Shown piece after piece: positions 25,257 to 35,859 of a DNA stretch of 64,000 nucleotides. Position 1 is the first letter of the stretch, and each line of letters begins with the position of its first letter. The translations under genes were made by a program, and so were the position numbers. This stretch comes from Pseudonocardia hierapolitana (lineage in GTDB: Bacteria > Actinomycetota > Actinomycetes > Mycobacteriales > Pseudonocardiaceae). The notes under the pieces were generated by a model. That model made no database searches and was not told the origin of the DNA. It saw nothing but the letters and a program-made list of their open reading frames with translations. Where the stretch lies: NCBI RefSeq assembly GCF_007994075.1, contig NZ_VIWU01000001.1, positions 7,130,001 to 7,194,000 of the forward strand, written 5' to 3'.

Positions 25257-25820
25257 ATGAGCCTCCTGATCTGGCTGCTCGTCGCCGTCGTCGTGCTCGT
25301 GCTGGTGGGGCTCGCCACGCTCGTCGCCGCCCGGGTGCGGCGGCTGGACCGGCTGCACGTGCGCACCGACGCCGCCCGCGTCGGTCTCGAGTCGGCGTGC
25401 GAGCGCCGGGCCACCGCTGCCCTGGCCGCGGCGCAGGTGCTCGCGGCGGTACCCGCCGAGCGGGACCGTGCGGAGGGCCTGCGGGCGGCCGTCGCCGCGA
25501 CGCGTGCCGCGGGCGTGAGCGGCGGCGACCGGGAGGGCGCGGAGAACGTGCTGGGCCGCGAGCTCGCCGCCGTGCCCCGGGGGGCGCTGCCGGGTGCCGT
25601 GCTCGAGGAGCTGGTGGACGCCGAGCAGCTGCTCGTGCTCGCCCGCCGGGTGCACAACGACGCCGTCCGCGACACCCGCGATCTGCGTTCGCGGCGGCTC
25701 GTGCGCTGGCTGCACCTGGCCGGGACCGCGCCGATGCCGGCGTACTTCGAGATCGCCGACCCCGACCCCGGTGTGACCACGGCCGCCCCCGTGCGCGGGC
25801 GGGTGGCACCTCCCGCCTGA
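25257..25820 (+). CDS. LemA-like membrane protein (N-terminal part of Rv2609c-type proteins)
   Basis: 187 residues. One N-terminal helix (about 1-27) is followed by a helical domain ending in 'RRVHNDAVRDTRDLRSRRLVRWLH' and 'MPAYFEIADP', the LemA-type block. In mycobacteria the gene after pimA encodes this region fused to a C-terminal Nudix domain. Here the Nudix part is absent and the protein ends just after the LemA-like region. It lies 133 nt after pimA and 48 nt before pdxS. Function unknown; the conserved position suggests an envelope role linked to PIM synthesis. Confidence 0.75.
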   Translation: MSLLIWLLVAVVVLVLVGLATLVAARVRRLDRLHVRTDAARVGLESACERRATAALAAAQVLAAVPAERDRAEGLRAAVAATRAAGVSGGDREGAENVLGRELAAVPRGALPGAVLEELVDAEQLLVLARRVHNDAVRDTRDLRSRRLVRWLHLAGTAPMPAYFEIADPDPGVTTAAPVRGRVAPPA

Positions 25821-25868
25821 CGTACGATCGGGTGGATCGCCTGCAGCAGAACCGAGAGGTAGACCGCC

Positions 25869-26795
25869 GTGTCGTCCCCCGAGAAGGCCACCACCGGACC
25901 CACCCAGAACCAGTCGGTGTTGGGCACCGCACGCGTCAAGCGCGGGATGGCGGAGATGCTCAAGGGCGGCGTGATCATGGACGTGGTCACCCCGGAGCAG
26001 GCGAAGATCGCCGAGGACGCAGGCGCCGTGGCCGTCATGGCGCTCGAGCGGGTGCCCGCCGACATCCGCGCCCAGGGTGGCGTGGCCCGCATGAGCGACC
26101 CCGACATGATCGAGGGCATCATCGGCGCCGTCTCGATCCCGGTGATGGCCAAGGCCCGCATCGGCCACTTCGTCGAGGCGCAGGTGCTGCAGTCGCTCGG
26201 CGTCGACTACGTCGACGAATCCGAGGTGCTCACCCCGGCCGACGAGGCCCACCACATCGACAAGTGGGCCTTCACCGTGCCGTTCGTCTGCGGCGCCACC
26301 AACCTGGGCGAGGCGCTGCGCCGCATCTCCGAGGGCGCTGCCATGATCCGCTCCAAGGGTGAGGCCGGCACCGGCAACGTCGTCGAGGCCACCCGGCACA
26401 TGCGGTCGATCCGCTCCGAGATCCGCAAGCTCGCTGCGCTCGACGAGGCCGAGCTGTACGTCGCCGCGAAGGAGCTGCGGGCGCCGTACGAGCTGGTCGC
26501 CGAGGTCGCCAAGGCCGGCAAGCTGCCGGTGGTGCTGTTCACCGCGGGCGGCATCGCCACCCCCGCCGACGCCGCGATGATGATGCAGCTGGGTGCGGAG
26601 GGTGTGTTCGTCGGCTCCGGCATCTTCAAGTCCGGCGACCCTGCGAAGCGCGCCGAGGCCATCGTCAAGGCCACCACGTTCCACGACGACCCCGACGTGA
26701 TCGCCAAGGTCTCGCGTGGCCTCGGCGAGGCGATGGTCGGCATCAACGTCGCGGAGATCCCCGAGGACCAGCGCTACGCCGCGCGCGGCTGGTGA
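25869..26795 (+). CDS. pdxS: Pyridoxal 5'-phosphate synthase, lyase subunit PdxS
   Basis: 308 residues, highly conserved TIM barrel. It shows '[35 protein letters not shown]' (residues about 35-70), the ribose-phosphate Schiff-base Lys in 'PVMAKARIG', and the second Lys in 'KGEAGTGN'. It makes PLP from ribose 5-phosphate, glyceraldehyde 3-phosphate and ammonia supplied by PdxT. GTG 25869 has an AGAGG site upstream. PdxT is encoded 12.7 kb downstream (39526) instead of nearby as in related genomes. Confidence 0.97.
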   Translation: MSSPEKATTGPTQNQSVLGTARVKRGMAEMLKGGVIMDVVTPEQAKIAEDAGAVAVMALERVPADIRAQGGVARMSDPDMIEGIIGAVSIPVMAKARIGHFVEAQVLQSLGVDYVDESEVLTPADEAHHIDKWAFTVPFVCGATNLGEALRRISEGAAMIRSKGEAGTGNVVEATRHMRSIRSEIRKLAALDEAELYVAAKELRAPYELVAEVAKAGKLPVVLFTAGGIATPADAAMMMQLGAEGVFVGSGIFKSGDPAKRAEAIVKATTFHDDPDVIAKVSRGLGEAMVGINVAEIPEDQRYAARGW

Positions 26796-26858
26796 CCCGG
26801 GCCGTCGCTCGATTCGGTCGAGTTCACCCCCCGGTGCGGTGATCCGCCCGGCCGGAGT

Positions 26859-26868
26859 AGTGATCACT
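26859..26868. promoter_or_regulatory. Palindrome AGTGATCACT upstream of GH16 gene
   Basis: A perfect 10-bp palindrome located 50 nt before the GH16 start, within the 123-nt gap after pdxS. Its position fits an operator for the hydrolase gene. No regulator is adjacent, and a chance palindrome cannot be excluded. Confidence 0.3.
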
Positions 26869-26918
26869 GCTTAGTGTCCGCCGTGTCCGAGTTGTGACTC
26901 GAGGTGCGGGGGAGACGG

Positions 26919-27779
26919 ATGAGGCGATCGCTGACCATTGCGGCCGTCGTCGGGGCGGTCGTGCTCGGGAGCGCCTCGACGGCAGGAGCGGCGCCCCGGC
27001 AGGCCCCGCCGCCGCCGGCGGCCCCGGGTACGTCGGCCGGTCACGAGACGAGCGCGGCCGCGCTGCACGACTGGGGCGAGCCGAACCGCGTCGAGGAGTT
27101 CAACGGACCCCTCGACGGCAGCTGGAACGTCTACGACGGGCCCGGGCACGCCGGCAAGGGGCGGCGCACCCCCTCCGCGATCAGCTTCGCCGACGGGATC
27201 ATGACGATCACCGGGAGCCCGGAGGGTGACACCGCGGGCATGGGCTGGGAGCCGGGGCAGCGCTACGGCCGGTGGGAAGGCCGGGTCAAGGCGCCCGCGA
27301 GCGACGAGTCCTACAACGCCCTGCTGCTGCTCTGGCCCGACGCCGAGGACTTCCCGGTGGGCGGCGAGATCGACTTCATGGAGATGCTGGACCACACGCG
27401 CCAGACCACCAACATCTTCCTGCACTACGGCAAGGACAACGACCAGATCGCGGGCGAGGTGCAGATCGACGGCACCCAGTGGCACAACTGGGCGGTCGAG
27501 TGGGCGCCCACCCACATCGCCGCCTTCGTGGACGGGAAGGAGTGGTGGCGCACCGAGAAGACCGAGATCTTCCCGCCGCGCGCCATGCACCTGTGCGTCC
27601 AGCTCGACTGGTTCCCCGGTGACGCCAAGGGTGAGGTGCAGGAGTCGCACATGCTGGTCGACTGGGTGAAGCAGTACTCCTACCCGGGGGCCGAGGGTGC
27701 GGAGGGCGGCCCCGCCCCGCTGACCGAAGGTGGTCCCGATGCGCTGCGGTCGTCCCAGCGGGCGCAGTCGGGGCGGTAG
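26919..27779 (+). CDS. Secreted glycoside hydrolase family 16 protein
   Basis: 286 residues. A Sec signal peptide (RR then a hydrophobic stretch, cleavage near 'AGA-AP', about residue 27) precedes a GH16 jelly-roll domain. The catalytic block is 'GGEIDFMEML', fitting E-x-D-x-x-E with nucleophile and acid/base Glu, near residue 150. GH16 enzymes cleave beta-1,3/1,4-glucans or related polysaccharides. ATG 26919 is preserved by GGGGGAG just upstream; GTG 26904 is an alternative. The protein lacks a carbohydrate-binding module. Confidence 0.9.
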   Translation: MRRSLTIAAVVGAVVLGSASTAGAAPRQAPPPPAAPGTSAGHETSAAALHDWGEPNRVEEFNGPLDGSWNVYDGPGHAGKGRRTPSAISFADGIMTITGSPEGDTAGMGWEPGQRYGRWEGRVKAPASDESYNALLLLWPDAEDFPVGGEIDFMEMLDHTRQTTNIFLHYGKDNDQIAGEVQIDGTQWHNWAVEWAPTHIAAFVDGKEWWRTEKTEIFPPRAMHLCVQLDWFPGDAKGEVQESHMLVDWVKQYSYPGAEGAEGGPAPLTEGGPDALRSSQRAQSGR

Positions 27780-27841
27780 AACCACCCCTTCGCGACGAGA
27801 CCGCCGCGGCCCCGCTGCTCGTGCACCTGTCCGCGTCCCCG

Positions 27842-28396
27842 TCAGATGTACTCCATCACCAGCACGGCGGAGCAGCCCGCTGTGAGGGCTTCGTAGGTGT
27901 GCGGGCGGTCGCCGGGGAACCGGGCGTAGTCGCCCACGCCGAGCTCCACCTCGCCGCCGACCGGTCCGGCGCGCCACCGCCCTGATGTGACGATCATGTG
28001 CTCGGTGGTGCCGGGGATGTGGCTGTCGGCTTCGCGCTGGGGCCCCGGCTCACCTGCGATGACGTGCAGGTCGCGGCGTGCGCCGGGCGGGCAGGCGGCG
28101 AGCAGGGTGCCGCTGAACGGGGCGTGCTCGGACGGGATCGCCACCCCCTCGCCAGCGCGCAGCACCTGCACCGGGGCGGCAGGCGGGTCGACCAGCCTGC
28201 TGAACGGGACGTCGAGCACCACGGCGAGCGCCCAGAGCGTCTCCACGCTGGGGTTGCCGGTGCCCGCCTCCAGTTGGGAGAGCGTCGATTTCGCGATGCC
28301 GGCGCGGCGGGCGAGCTCGGTGAGGGAGATGCCGTGCCGCTCGCGCTCCCTGCGCAGCGAGGCGGCGATCACGGACAATGGGCCCGTTCGGTCCAT
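27842..28396 (-). CDS. XRE-type regulator with C-terminal cupin
   Basis: 184 residues. An N-terminal helix-turn-helix (about 8-62; 'ISLTELARRAGIAKSTLSQLEAGTGNPSVETLWALAVVLDV') is joined to a cupin domain (about 75-184) that includes 'TTEHMIVTSGRW' and 'GDYARFPGDRPHTY'. This HTH-cupin type often controls a neighbouring transporter or degradative gene. It is divergent from azlCD with a perfect palindrome between them, so it likely regulates branched-chain amino-acid export. An AAGGAG ribosome site precedes the ATG. Confidence 0.9.
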   Translation of the reverse strand: MDRTGPLSVIAASLRRERERHGISLTELARRAGIAKSTLSQLEAGTGNPSVETLWALAVVLDVPFSRLVDPPAAPVQVLRAGEGVAIPSEHAPFSGTLLAACPPGARRDLHVIAGEPGPQREADSHIPGTTEHMIVTSGRWRAGPVGGEVELGVGDYARFPGDRPHTYEALTAGCSAVLVMEYI

Positions 28397-28405
28397 CGGA
28401 CTCCT

Positions 28406-28423
28406 TGTTCGGCTTGACGAACA
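28406..28423. promoter_or_regulatory. Palindromic operator TGTTCG-N6-CGAACA
   Basis: A perfect 6-bp inverted repeat with 6-nt spacer, centred in the 54-nt gap between the XRE-cupin gene and azlC. It is adjacent to the ribosome site of the regulator gene, which fits autorepression and co-control of azlCD. Confidence 0.65.
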
Positions 28424-28450
28424 CGCCTGTTATCGTTCACTCTACTGGAC

Positions 28451-29128
28451 ATGCGTTCGCTCACCCGAACACTGCACGCGGACGACCTCCGCGATGCACT
28501 CGCGCTGGCAGCCGCGATCGCCGTCGTCGGTGCCTCGTTCGGCGCGCTGGCCGGCACCGCGGGGGTGCCGTTCGTCCTGATGATCGCGCTCTCGGTGGTG
28601 GTGTTCGCCGGCGCGTCGCAGTTCCTGGTGGTGGCCGTGGTGGCAGCGGGCGGCAACGTGTTCGCGGCCGTGGCCGCCGGGCTGCTGATGAACGCGCGGC
28701 ACGTGCCGTTCGGGCTGGCGATCGGCGACACCATCGCCGACCGCTGGCCGGCCCGGCTGCTCGGGGCGCACCTGCTCATCGACGAGTCGGTGGCGTTCTC
28801 CCGGGCCAGGGGGAGCGGGCCCCGCGGCCGCGCCGCCTACTGGACCTGCGGGATCCTGCTCTTCGTCTTCTGGAACGCAGGGGCGATCGTGGGCAGGCTG
28901 GCCGGCTCCGCCATCCCGGATCCGGCCGCTTTCGGGGTCGACGCCGCGTTCCCCGCCGCGCTGCTGGCCATGCTGCTGCCCGCGCTGCGCCGCGCCGACG
29001 CCCGCCGGGTCGGGCTCGCGGCGGCGGTCGTGGCGCTCGCGGCCACCCCGTTCCTGCCCGCCGGTGTGCCGGTGATCGTCGGGCTGCTCGGCCTGCTGGC
29101 GGCGCGCACGGCGCGGGAGGCGTCATGA
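28451..29128 (+). CDS. azlC: AzlC-family branched-chain amino-acid exporter subunit
   Basis: 225 residues with about six hydrophobic helices and the AzlC family landmarks 'FGALAGTAGVPF', 'FAGASQFLVVAVVAAGG' and 'LLMNARHVPFGLAI' (residues about 30-90). With AzlD it forms an export system for branched-chain amino acids or analogues such as azaleucine. The stop overlaps the azlD ATG (ATGA). It is divergent from the XRE-cupin regulator. Confidence 0.92.
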   Translation: MRSLTRTLHADDLRDALALAAAIAVVGASFGALAGTAGVPFVLMIALSVVVFAGASQFLVVAVVAAGGNVFAAVAAGLLMNARHVPFGLAIGDTIADRWPARLLGAHLLIDESVAFSRARGSGPRGRAAYWTCGILLFVFWNAGAIVGRLAGSAIPDPAAFGVDAAFPAALLAMLLPALRRADARRVGLAAAVVALAATPFLPAGVPVIVGLLGLLAARTAREAS

Positions 29129-29433
29129 GTTGGGCGGCGGTACTCACGCTGGGCATCGGGACCTACCTGCTGCGGCTGGTCGGGATCGTCCTGCGGGACC
29201 GGATGACGGTGCCCGAGCGCGTGGAGCGCTACCTCGACCTGGCGGCCACGGCGCTCCTGGTGGCCCTCGTCGCCACCGCCACCCTCACCGAGGGCGGCGG
29301 GTTCGCCGGGTGGGCGCGGCCCGCGGGCGTGCTCGTCGGCGCACTGGCGGCGTGGCGGCGCGTGCCGTTCGTGCTGGTCGTGGTGCTCGCCGCCGCCACG
29401 ACGGCCGGCCTGCGGATGCTCGGGGTGCCGTAG
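29125..29433 (+). CDS. azlD: AzlD-family small membrane protein
   Basis: 102 residues, three to four helices, with the family N-terminus 'LTLGIGTYLLRLVGIVL' and a C-terminal 'VVVLAAATTAGLRMLG' helix. It partners AzlC in branched-chain amino-acid export. The start is fixed by the ATGA overlap with azlC. A convergent EF-G-like gene ends 27 nt downstream. Confidence 0.92.
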   Translation: MSWAAVLTLGIGTYLLRLVGIVLRDRMTVPERVERYLDLAATALLVALVATATLTEGGGFAGWARPAGVLVGALAAWRRVPFVLVVVLAAATTAGLRMLGVP

Positions 29434-29460
29434 TGTCCGCCCTCCCGGCGGGGCACTTGG

Positions 29461-31566
29461 CTATCCGGGCGCCACGTCGTAGCGCGCGAACCGGCGGGTG
29501 AACGTCGCGGCGCCCGCGGTGAGCGCCCGCAGGTCCACCGCGTAGCGCAGCAGCTCCACGCTCGGCACCTCGGCCTGCACGAGGGTGCGGCCGTGGCCGG
29601 CGACGTCGGTGCCCATCACCCGCCCGCGCCGGCCGGACAGGTCGCCGAGCACCGAGCCCAGGTGCTCGTCGGGCACCCGGATCGACACCGCGTCGTACGG
29701 CTCGAGCGTCACCAGCCCGCACGCCTGCGCCGCTTCGCGCAGCGCGAGCGCACCCGCGGTCTGGAACGCGGCGTCGGAGGAGTCCACGCTGTGCGCCTTG
29801 CCGTCCACGAGCGTGGCGCGGACGTCGACCACCGGGTAGTGGTCGTCGGTGAGACCGCGCTCGGCCTGCGCCCGGATCCCCTTCTCGACGCTGGGGATGA
29901 ACTGGTTCGGGACCGAGCCGCCGAAGATCTTGTCGACGAACTCGATCCCGGCACCGCGGGGGAGCGGCTCGAACTCGACGTGGCAGACGGCGTACTGCCC
30001 GTGCCCGCCGGACTGCTTGACGTGCCGCCCGGTGACCTTCGCGTGCTTGGCGAGCGTGGTGCGCAGCGGGACGCGGACCGGCTCGGTGTCGACCTCGGCG
30101 CCGCCGGCGCGCAGCCGGGAGAGCACGACGTCGGCGTGGGCCTCGCCCATGCACCACAGCACCGTCTGGTGCGTCTCCTGGTTGCGCTCCAGGCGCAGGG
30201 TCGGGTCGGCGGCGACGATCTTGGCGAGGGTCTTCACCATCGCGTCCTCGTCACCTCGGGTACGGGCCACCACCGCGACCGGCAGGAGCGGCTCCGGGAG
30301 GTTCCAGCAGGAGAGCAGCAACGGGTGGTCGGCGGAGGAGACGGTGTCGCCGGTCTCGGCGCTGCCGATCTTGGTGAGCGCGCAGATGTCGCCCGCGATA
30401 CAGGCGTCGACCTCGCGCAGGGTGGCCCCCATCGGGCCGTAGACGTGCGCGAGCTTCTCGTCGGCGTCGTGACCGTCCGCCTCGCCGGTGCGCTGCGTCG
30501 GGATGCCGGTCGGGTGCCCGCTCACGTGCACGGTGGACTCCGGGCGCAGGGTCCCGGAGAACACCCGTACGAGCGACACCCGGCCGACGTAGGCGTCGGC
30601 GGAGGTCCGCACGACCTCGGCGGCCAGCGGGCCCTGCGGGTCGGTGGCGAGCGGCGGGTGTTCGGCGCCGTCGATCCCGGTGACGCGGGGCAGCGGGTGT
30701 TCGAGGGGGGACGGGAACCCGCCGACCAGCACCTCGAGGAGCGCGTCCAGTCCCGTGCCGGACGCGGCGCAGACCGGGATGACCGGGTGGAACGTGCCGC
30801 GGGCGACCGCGGTCTCCAGGTCGTCGATGAGGGTGCCGACCTCGATGTCCTCGCCGCCGAGGTAGCGGTCCATGAGCGTCTCGTCCTCGGACTGCTCGAT
30901 GATGCCCTCGATCAGCGCGGCGCGGGCGTCCTCGGCGCCGGGCGGGGCATGGCCGGCCGGGGTCTGGGAGAGCAGCCCGTAGAGGCCGGTGAGGGTGTCG
31001 CCGTCGCGCAGCGGCAGGTAGAGCGGGGCGACGCCGTTGCCGAACGCCTCCTGGCAGGCGGCGATGGTGGATTCGATGTCGGCGCGCGGGTTGTCGCAGC
31101 GGGCGATGACGACCGCGCGGGGCATGCCCACGGCGGCACATTCCTCCCACTGGGCGACGATCGTGGGGTCGATGGGACCCGCGCGGCCGGCGTTGGCCGG
31201 CACGACGAAGAGTGCGGCGTCGGCGGCGCGCAGCCCGGCGCGCAGCTCGCCGACGAAGTCGCCGTAGCCGGGGGTGTCGATCAGGTTGATCTTGGTGCCC
31301 TCGTGGAAGAGGGGAGCGACGGACAGCGCGACCGAGCGCTGCTGGCGGACGGCGGCCGGGTCGTGGTCGCAGACGGTGGTGCCGTCGAGCACCGTGCCCG
31401 CCCGCGGGATCTCGCCGGTGTGCGCGAGCAGCGCCTCCACCAGCGTCGTCTTCCCGGAACCGGACGGTCCGACGAGAACCGCGTTGCGCACCCGGGCCGG
31501 GTCGCTGACGGTGGGGGCCGTCCCACGGCTCCCCGCGCGCTGCCCGGCCTCTGCTCTGACCGCCAT
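29461..31566 (-). CDS. Elongation factor G-like GTPase (EF-G2/FusA2 type)
   Basis: 701 residues with EF-G domain order. G1 'GPSGSGKTT' lies near residue 35, DxxG is in 'IDTPGYGDF', followed by domain II, then domains III-V including 'GHGQYAVCHVEFEPL' and 'RRGRVMGTD'. The N-K-x-D base-recognition motif is degenerate ('ARCDN'). This is the second EF-G family of actinobacteria (Rv0120c type), not the translocase next to rpsG; roles in ribosome recycling or stress are suggested for relatives. ATG 31566 is chosen for its GGAGG site. It is not next to ribosomal-protein genes. Confidence 0.9.
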   Translation of the reverse strand: MAVRAEAGQRAGSRGTAPTVSDPARVRNAVLVGPSGSGKTTLVEALLAHTGEIPRAGTVLDGTTVCDHDPAAVRQQRSVALSVAPLFHEGTKINLIDTPGYGDFVGELRAGLRAADAALFVVPANAGRAGPIDPTIVAQWEECAAVGMPRAVVIARCDNPRADIESTIAACQEAFGNGVAPLYLPLRDGDTLTGLYGLLSQTPAGHAPPGAEDARAALIEGIIEQSEDETLMDRYLGGEDIEVGTLIDDLETAVARGTFHPVIPVCAASGTGLDALLEVLVGGFPSPLEHPLPRVTGIDGAEHPPLATDPQGPLAAEVVRTSADAYVGRVSLVRVFSGTLRPESTVHVSGHPTGIPTQRTGEADGHDADEKLAHVYGPMGATLREVDACIAGDICALTKIGSAETGDTVSSADHPLLLSCWNLPEPLLPVAVVARTRGDEDAMVKTLAKIVAADPTLRLERNQETHQTVLWCMGEAHADVVLSRLRAGGAEVDTEPVRVPLRTTLAKHAKVTGRHVKQSGGHGQYAVCHVEFEPLPRGAGIEFVDKIFGGSVPNQFIPSVEKGIRAQAERGLTDDHYPVVDVRATLVDGKAHSVDSSDAAFQTAGALALREAAQACGLVTLEPYDAVSIRVPDEHLGSVLGDLSGRRGRVMGTDVAGHGRTLVQAEVPSVELLRYAVDLRALTAGAATFTRRFARYDVAPG

Positions 31567-31757
31567 CGAGGACCACCTCCGCGACGCTGCGTGTGACGTG
31601 CCCGCCATCACACACCCCTCCCGGAACGCCCACAACCCCTGCCGTCCGGCTTCGACCGGCAGGGGTGGAGCGGGTTGCGGGGCGGACGAGGTGGGCAACG
31701 CCGGGGAAGGCCGGGCTCGACGCCGACGCCCCGCCGCTCACCGCGCTCCTGTTCTGC

Positions 31758-32480
31758 TCAGGCCCGAGGCGCCGGGAACAGGAGCTCGGTCTGCTGCCGG
31801 CTGACCCGCCGGATGATCACGACGAGCAGGGCGACGACCGGGGCGCACACGACCGCGACCAGGGTGTTGTACAGCGCGACCCCGAAGAGGCCCTGCACCG
31901 CCTCCGCGCCCCCGCCGACCAGCCGGCCGTCGGGCGTGTAGGTGAGCACGTGGAACGAGAAGAAGGGCCGGACGACGATCGACACGAGCGCGGCGCCGAT
32001 CGAGATCCCCCAGCACGCGCGGACCAGGCGCACGGTGTCGCCGGCGGGGCGGTTCGGGCTGCTGCCGACGCAGATGTCCTCGAGGATCGGCCGGAACCAC
32101 CAGTAGTTCGCGAACGGGACGACCATGCCCCCCACGGAGAAGCCGGGGGAGTAGCGGAAGCGGTACTGCGGGGAGAGGACGCCGGCGTTGGTCCGGGCCC
32201 GGTGGACCCAGACGAGCCATGTGGTGGCCGTCGCGATGATGAGCGGAAGCATCAACACCGTGAGCGTGAGCGACCCGGAGGAGTACTGCTCCCAGAACGC
32301 GTCGTCGGAGAGCCGGCCGCTGACGTGGTCGGAGAGCAGCCGGTAGTTCGACCAGTCCGAGACGAGGAAGGACGCCAGGAGCAGGCCGGTGGCGACGGCG
32401 AGCGCACTGGCGGCCGTGCCCAGTCCGTTGATCGGGCGCGGCCGGGCGGGGGCGGTGGTCGGAGCGGGTTCGGTGGTCAT
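31758..32480 (-). CDS. DUF4328 membrane protein (copy 1)
   Basis: 240 residues with about five or six helices. The family block 'TWLVWVHRARTNAGVLSPQYRFRYSPGFSVGGMVVPFANYWWFRPILEDI' lies near residues 90-140. DUF4328 proteins are common in actinobacteria and have no known function. ATG 32480 follows GGAGGTACC. A paralogue lies directly upstream on the same strand, 88 nt away, with the same domain order and the same ribosome site. Confidence 0.85.
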   Translation of the reverse strand: MTTEPAPTTAPARPRPINGLGTAASALAVATGLLLASFLVSDWSNYRLLSDHVSGRLSDDAFWEQYSSGSLTLTVLMLPLIIATATTWLVWVHRARTNAGVLSPQYRFRYSPGFSVGGMVVPFANYWWFRPILEDICVGSSPNRPAGDTVRLVRACWGISIGAALVSIVVRPFFSFHVLTYTPDGRLVGGGAEAVQGLFGVALYNTLVAVVCAPVVALLVVIIRRVSRQQTELLFPAPRA

Positions 32481-32568
32481 CGGTACCTCCGGAGGGGGCG
32501 ACGGGACACCAGGGGCGACCCGGGTCGCCCTGATGCGGTTGGGCGCTGTGACGTGAGTCATAAAGGGG

Positions 32569-33291
32569 TCACCACTGGGCGCCGGGCGGGGGCAGCAGCG
32601 CAGCCTGCTGCCGGGAGATGTGGCGCACCACGCGGGCGAACAGGACGGTGCACGCGATGGCGAGGAGGTACTCGACGGTGGCGAACGCCAGCCCGGCGGT
32701 GGCCATCCACGTGTTCAGCGTTTCGTCCACGGGCCGGCCGGGCCCGTACAGCTGCGTGCTGATGCCGTGCATGGCGAGGTTGCCGAGCAGGGAGACGGTG
32801 GCGGTGACGACGGTGGTCGCCCAGCAGGCGCGGACGAGGCGGGCGCCCCGCGCGTCCGGCGTGTACGGGCTGCTCGCAGTGCAGAGGTCCTCGAGGACCG
32901 GGCGGAGGAACCACAGGTTCGCCAACGGGATCAGGAGGAGGCCCACCGACGCGGCGGGTGTGTACCGGGGTCGCAGATGCGGGGACAACGCCGCGGCGTT
33001 CGTGCCGGCCCGGTGGACCCACACGAGGGTCGTGACCGCCGCGGCGATCAGGGCGGGTACGAGGAGGATGAGGCCCACGAGCAGCAGGAGGATCGGGGTG
33101 TCCAGTCGCTGGACGAGCGAGTCCAGCCCGTCCTGCGGCTCGGTGAACATCGCCGAATAGACCCACCAGCTCGCGACGATTCTCGGCAGGTACGCCACGA
33201 TGACGGCGATTCCGAGGGCGGTCACGGCGATCGCGAGCCCGCTCACGGATCGGAGCCGGGGCGGCGCGGGGGGCGGCGGGGCGACGTACAC
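32569..33291 (-). CDS. DUF4328 membrane protein (copy 2)
   Basis: 240 residues, paralogous to the next gene: 'TTLVWVHRAGTNAAALSPHLRPRYTPAASVGLLLIPLANLWFLRPVLEDLC' aligns with its partner without gaps. Five to six helices are predicted, and both proteins end with 'ISRQQ'-type sequence before a short cytoplasmic tail. The GTG start at 33291 follows GGAGGTACC, the same leader as copy 1, so the pair arose by tandem duplication including the translation start region. Function unknown; a heteromeric membrane complex is possible. Confidence 0.85.
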   Translation of the reverse strand: MYVAPPPPAPPRLRSVSGLAIAVTALGIAVIVAYLPRIVASWWVYSAMFTEPQDGLDSLVQRLDTPILLLLVGLILLVPALIAAAVTTLVWVHRAGTNAAALSPHLRPRYTPAASVGLLLIPLANLWFLRPVLEDLCTASSPYTPDARGARLVRACWATTVVTATVSLLGNLAMHGISTQLYGPGRPVDETLNTWMATAGLAFATVEYLLAIACTVLFARVVRHISRQQAALLPPPGAQW

Positions 33292-33453
33292 GGGTACCTC
33301 CGATGCGGGAGCCGGCAGGGGACGGGCCGCTCCCGTTCCAGGTCGGGTCGGCCTCGGTGCGAGCCGGACGACTGCAGGTGGGCGCCCGTCGTTGGGCTGC
33401 TGGCTCGGGTGTGGCGCGCCTCACAGTCGATGTCCGCGGATAGGGTGCGGTCC

Positions 33454-34854
<1,401 letters not shown>

Positions 34855-34913
34855 CCCCACGCGAGTCGGGTCGTGATGCGCGCGAGTTGCGGTCCGGGCG
34901 CAGGCGGGCCGGG

Positions 34914-35846
34914 TCAGCAGGCGAACAGGTGCCGGTCGGGCGGCGGCAGCCAGACCTCGGCGGTCGTGGGCGGGCGGTAGCGGGCCTTCAGGTGCGCGAT
35001 CAGCCCGGGTAGCAGCGGGTGTCGGTTGTCGCGGCGCCACAGCAGGTAGTGCGGGTAGCACGGCACCGGGGGGGCCACTGGGATCCGGACGAGGTCCGGG
35101 TGCCACGGCACGCGCACGCCCTCGCCGGCGAACGTCACCGTCTCCGCCGAGCGGGCCACCTCGTCGAGGAGGTGGTCGAAGCCGAAGTTCGGGCCGCGGG
35201 TCTCGATGTTCAGCGCGAACTCGGCGGCGAGGTCGGTGAACCAGGCCGTCCACTCGGTGCCGGGAGCGTTCCCGGGCATCCAGGCGGTGGTGCCGGCGAG
35301 CTCGGCCATCGTCACCCGCTTCCGCCCTGCCAGTGGGTGCGCGACTCCGACCAGGACGTGCAGCGGGTCGAGGCGGGCGGGGGTGTGCGCGAGCGCGGGA
35401 TCCAGCGGGCCGAGCACCCTCGCGAACGCCGCGTCGACGGAGCCGCGCAGCAGCGCCGGCACCGCGGACCGCAGGCCGTCCGAGGTGATGATCTCGACGT
35501 CGGCTCCGGAGCTCTCGTGGAACTCCCGGACCAGTTCGGTGGTGGCGAGCCGGGTGCCGAGCACGTCCACGCGCAGCGCCCGTCGACGGGACCGCACGGC
35601 GTCGACCGCCTGGTCCGCCGTGGCGAGCAGGGCGCGGGCCGGCAGCAGGAACGCCGCGCCGTCGTCGGTCGGCTCGGCACCCGCGGACGTGCGGCGCAGC
35701 AGCGTGGTGCCGAGGTCGGACTCGAGCTTCGCGATCCGCTTGGAGACGGCCTGCTGGGACAGGCCCAGCTCGTCGGCGGCCTCGCCGAAGCGGCGGCACC
35801 CGGCGACGGCGACGAACGCGCGCACCGCTCCGAGGTCCAGCTCCAC
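34914..35846 (-). CDS. LysR-family transcriptional regulator
   Basis: 310 residues: winged helix at about 1-60 ('FGEAADELGLSQQAVSKRIAKLESDLGTTLL') and a substrate-binding-protein-like effector domain. GTG 35846 is favoured over GTG 35852 because AGGAGG then lies six nt upstream. A perfect palindrome sits just before the start, pointing to autoregulation. The divergent neighbour is a DNA polymerase gene, an unlikely metabolic target, so the regulon is unclear. Confidence 0.9.
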   Translation of the reverse strand: MELDLGAVRAFVAVAGCRRFGEAADELGLSQQAVSKRIAKLESDLGTTLLRRTSAGAEPTDDGAAFLLPARALLATADQAVDAVRSRRRALRVDVLGTRLATTELVREFHESSGADVEIITSDGLRSAVPALLRGSVDAAFARVLGPLDPALAHTPARLDPLHVLVGVAHPLAGRKRVTMAELAGTTAWMPGNAPGTEWTAWFTDLAAEFALNIETRGPNFGFDHLLDEVARSAETVTFAGEGVRVPWHPDLVRIPVAPPVPCYPHYLLWRRDNRHPLLPGLIAHLKARYRPPTTAEVWLPPPDRHLFAC

Positions 35847-35859
35847 CTTCACCCTCCTG

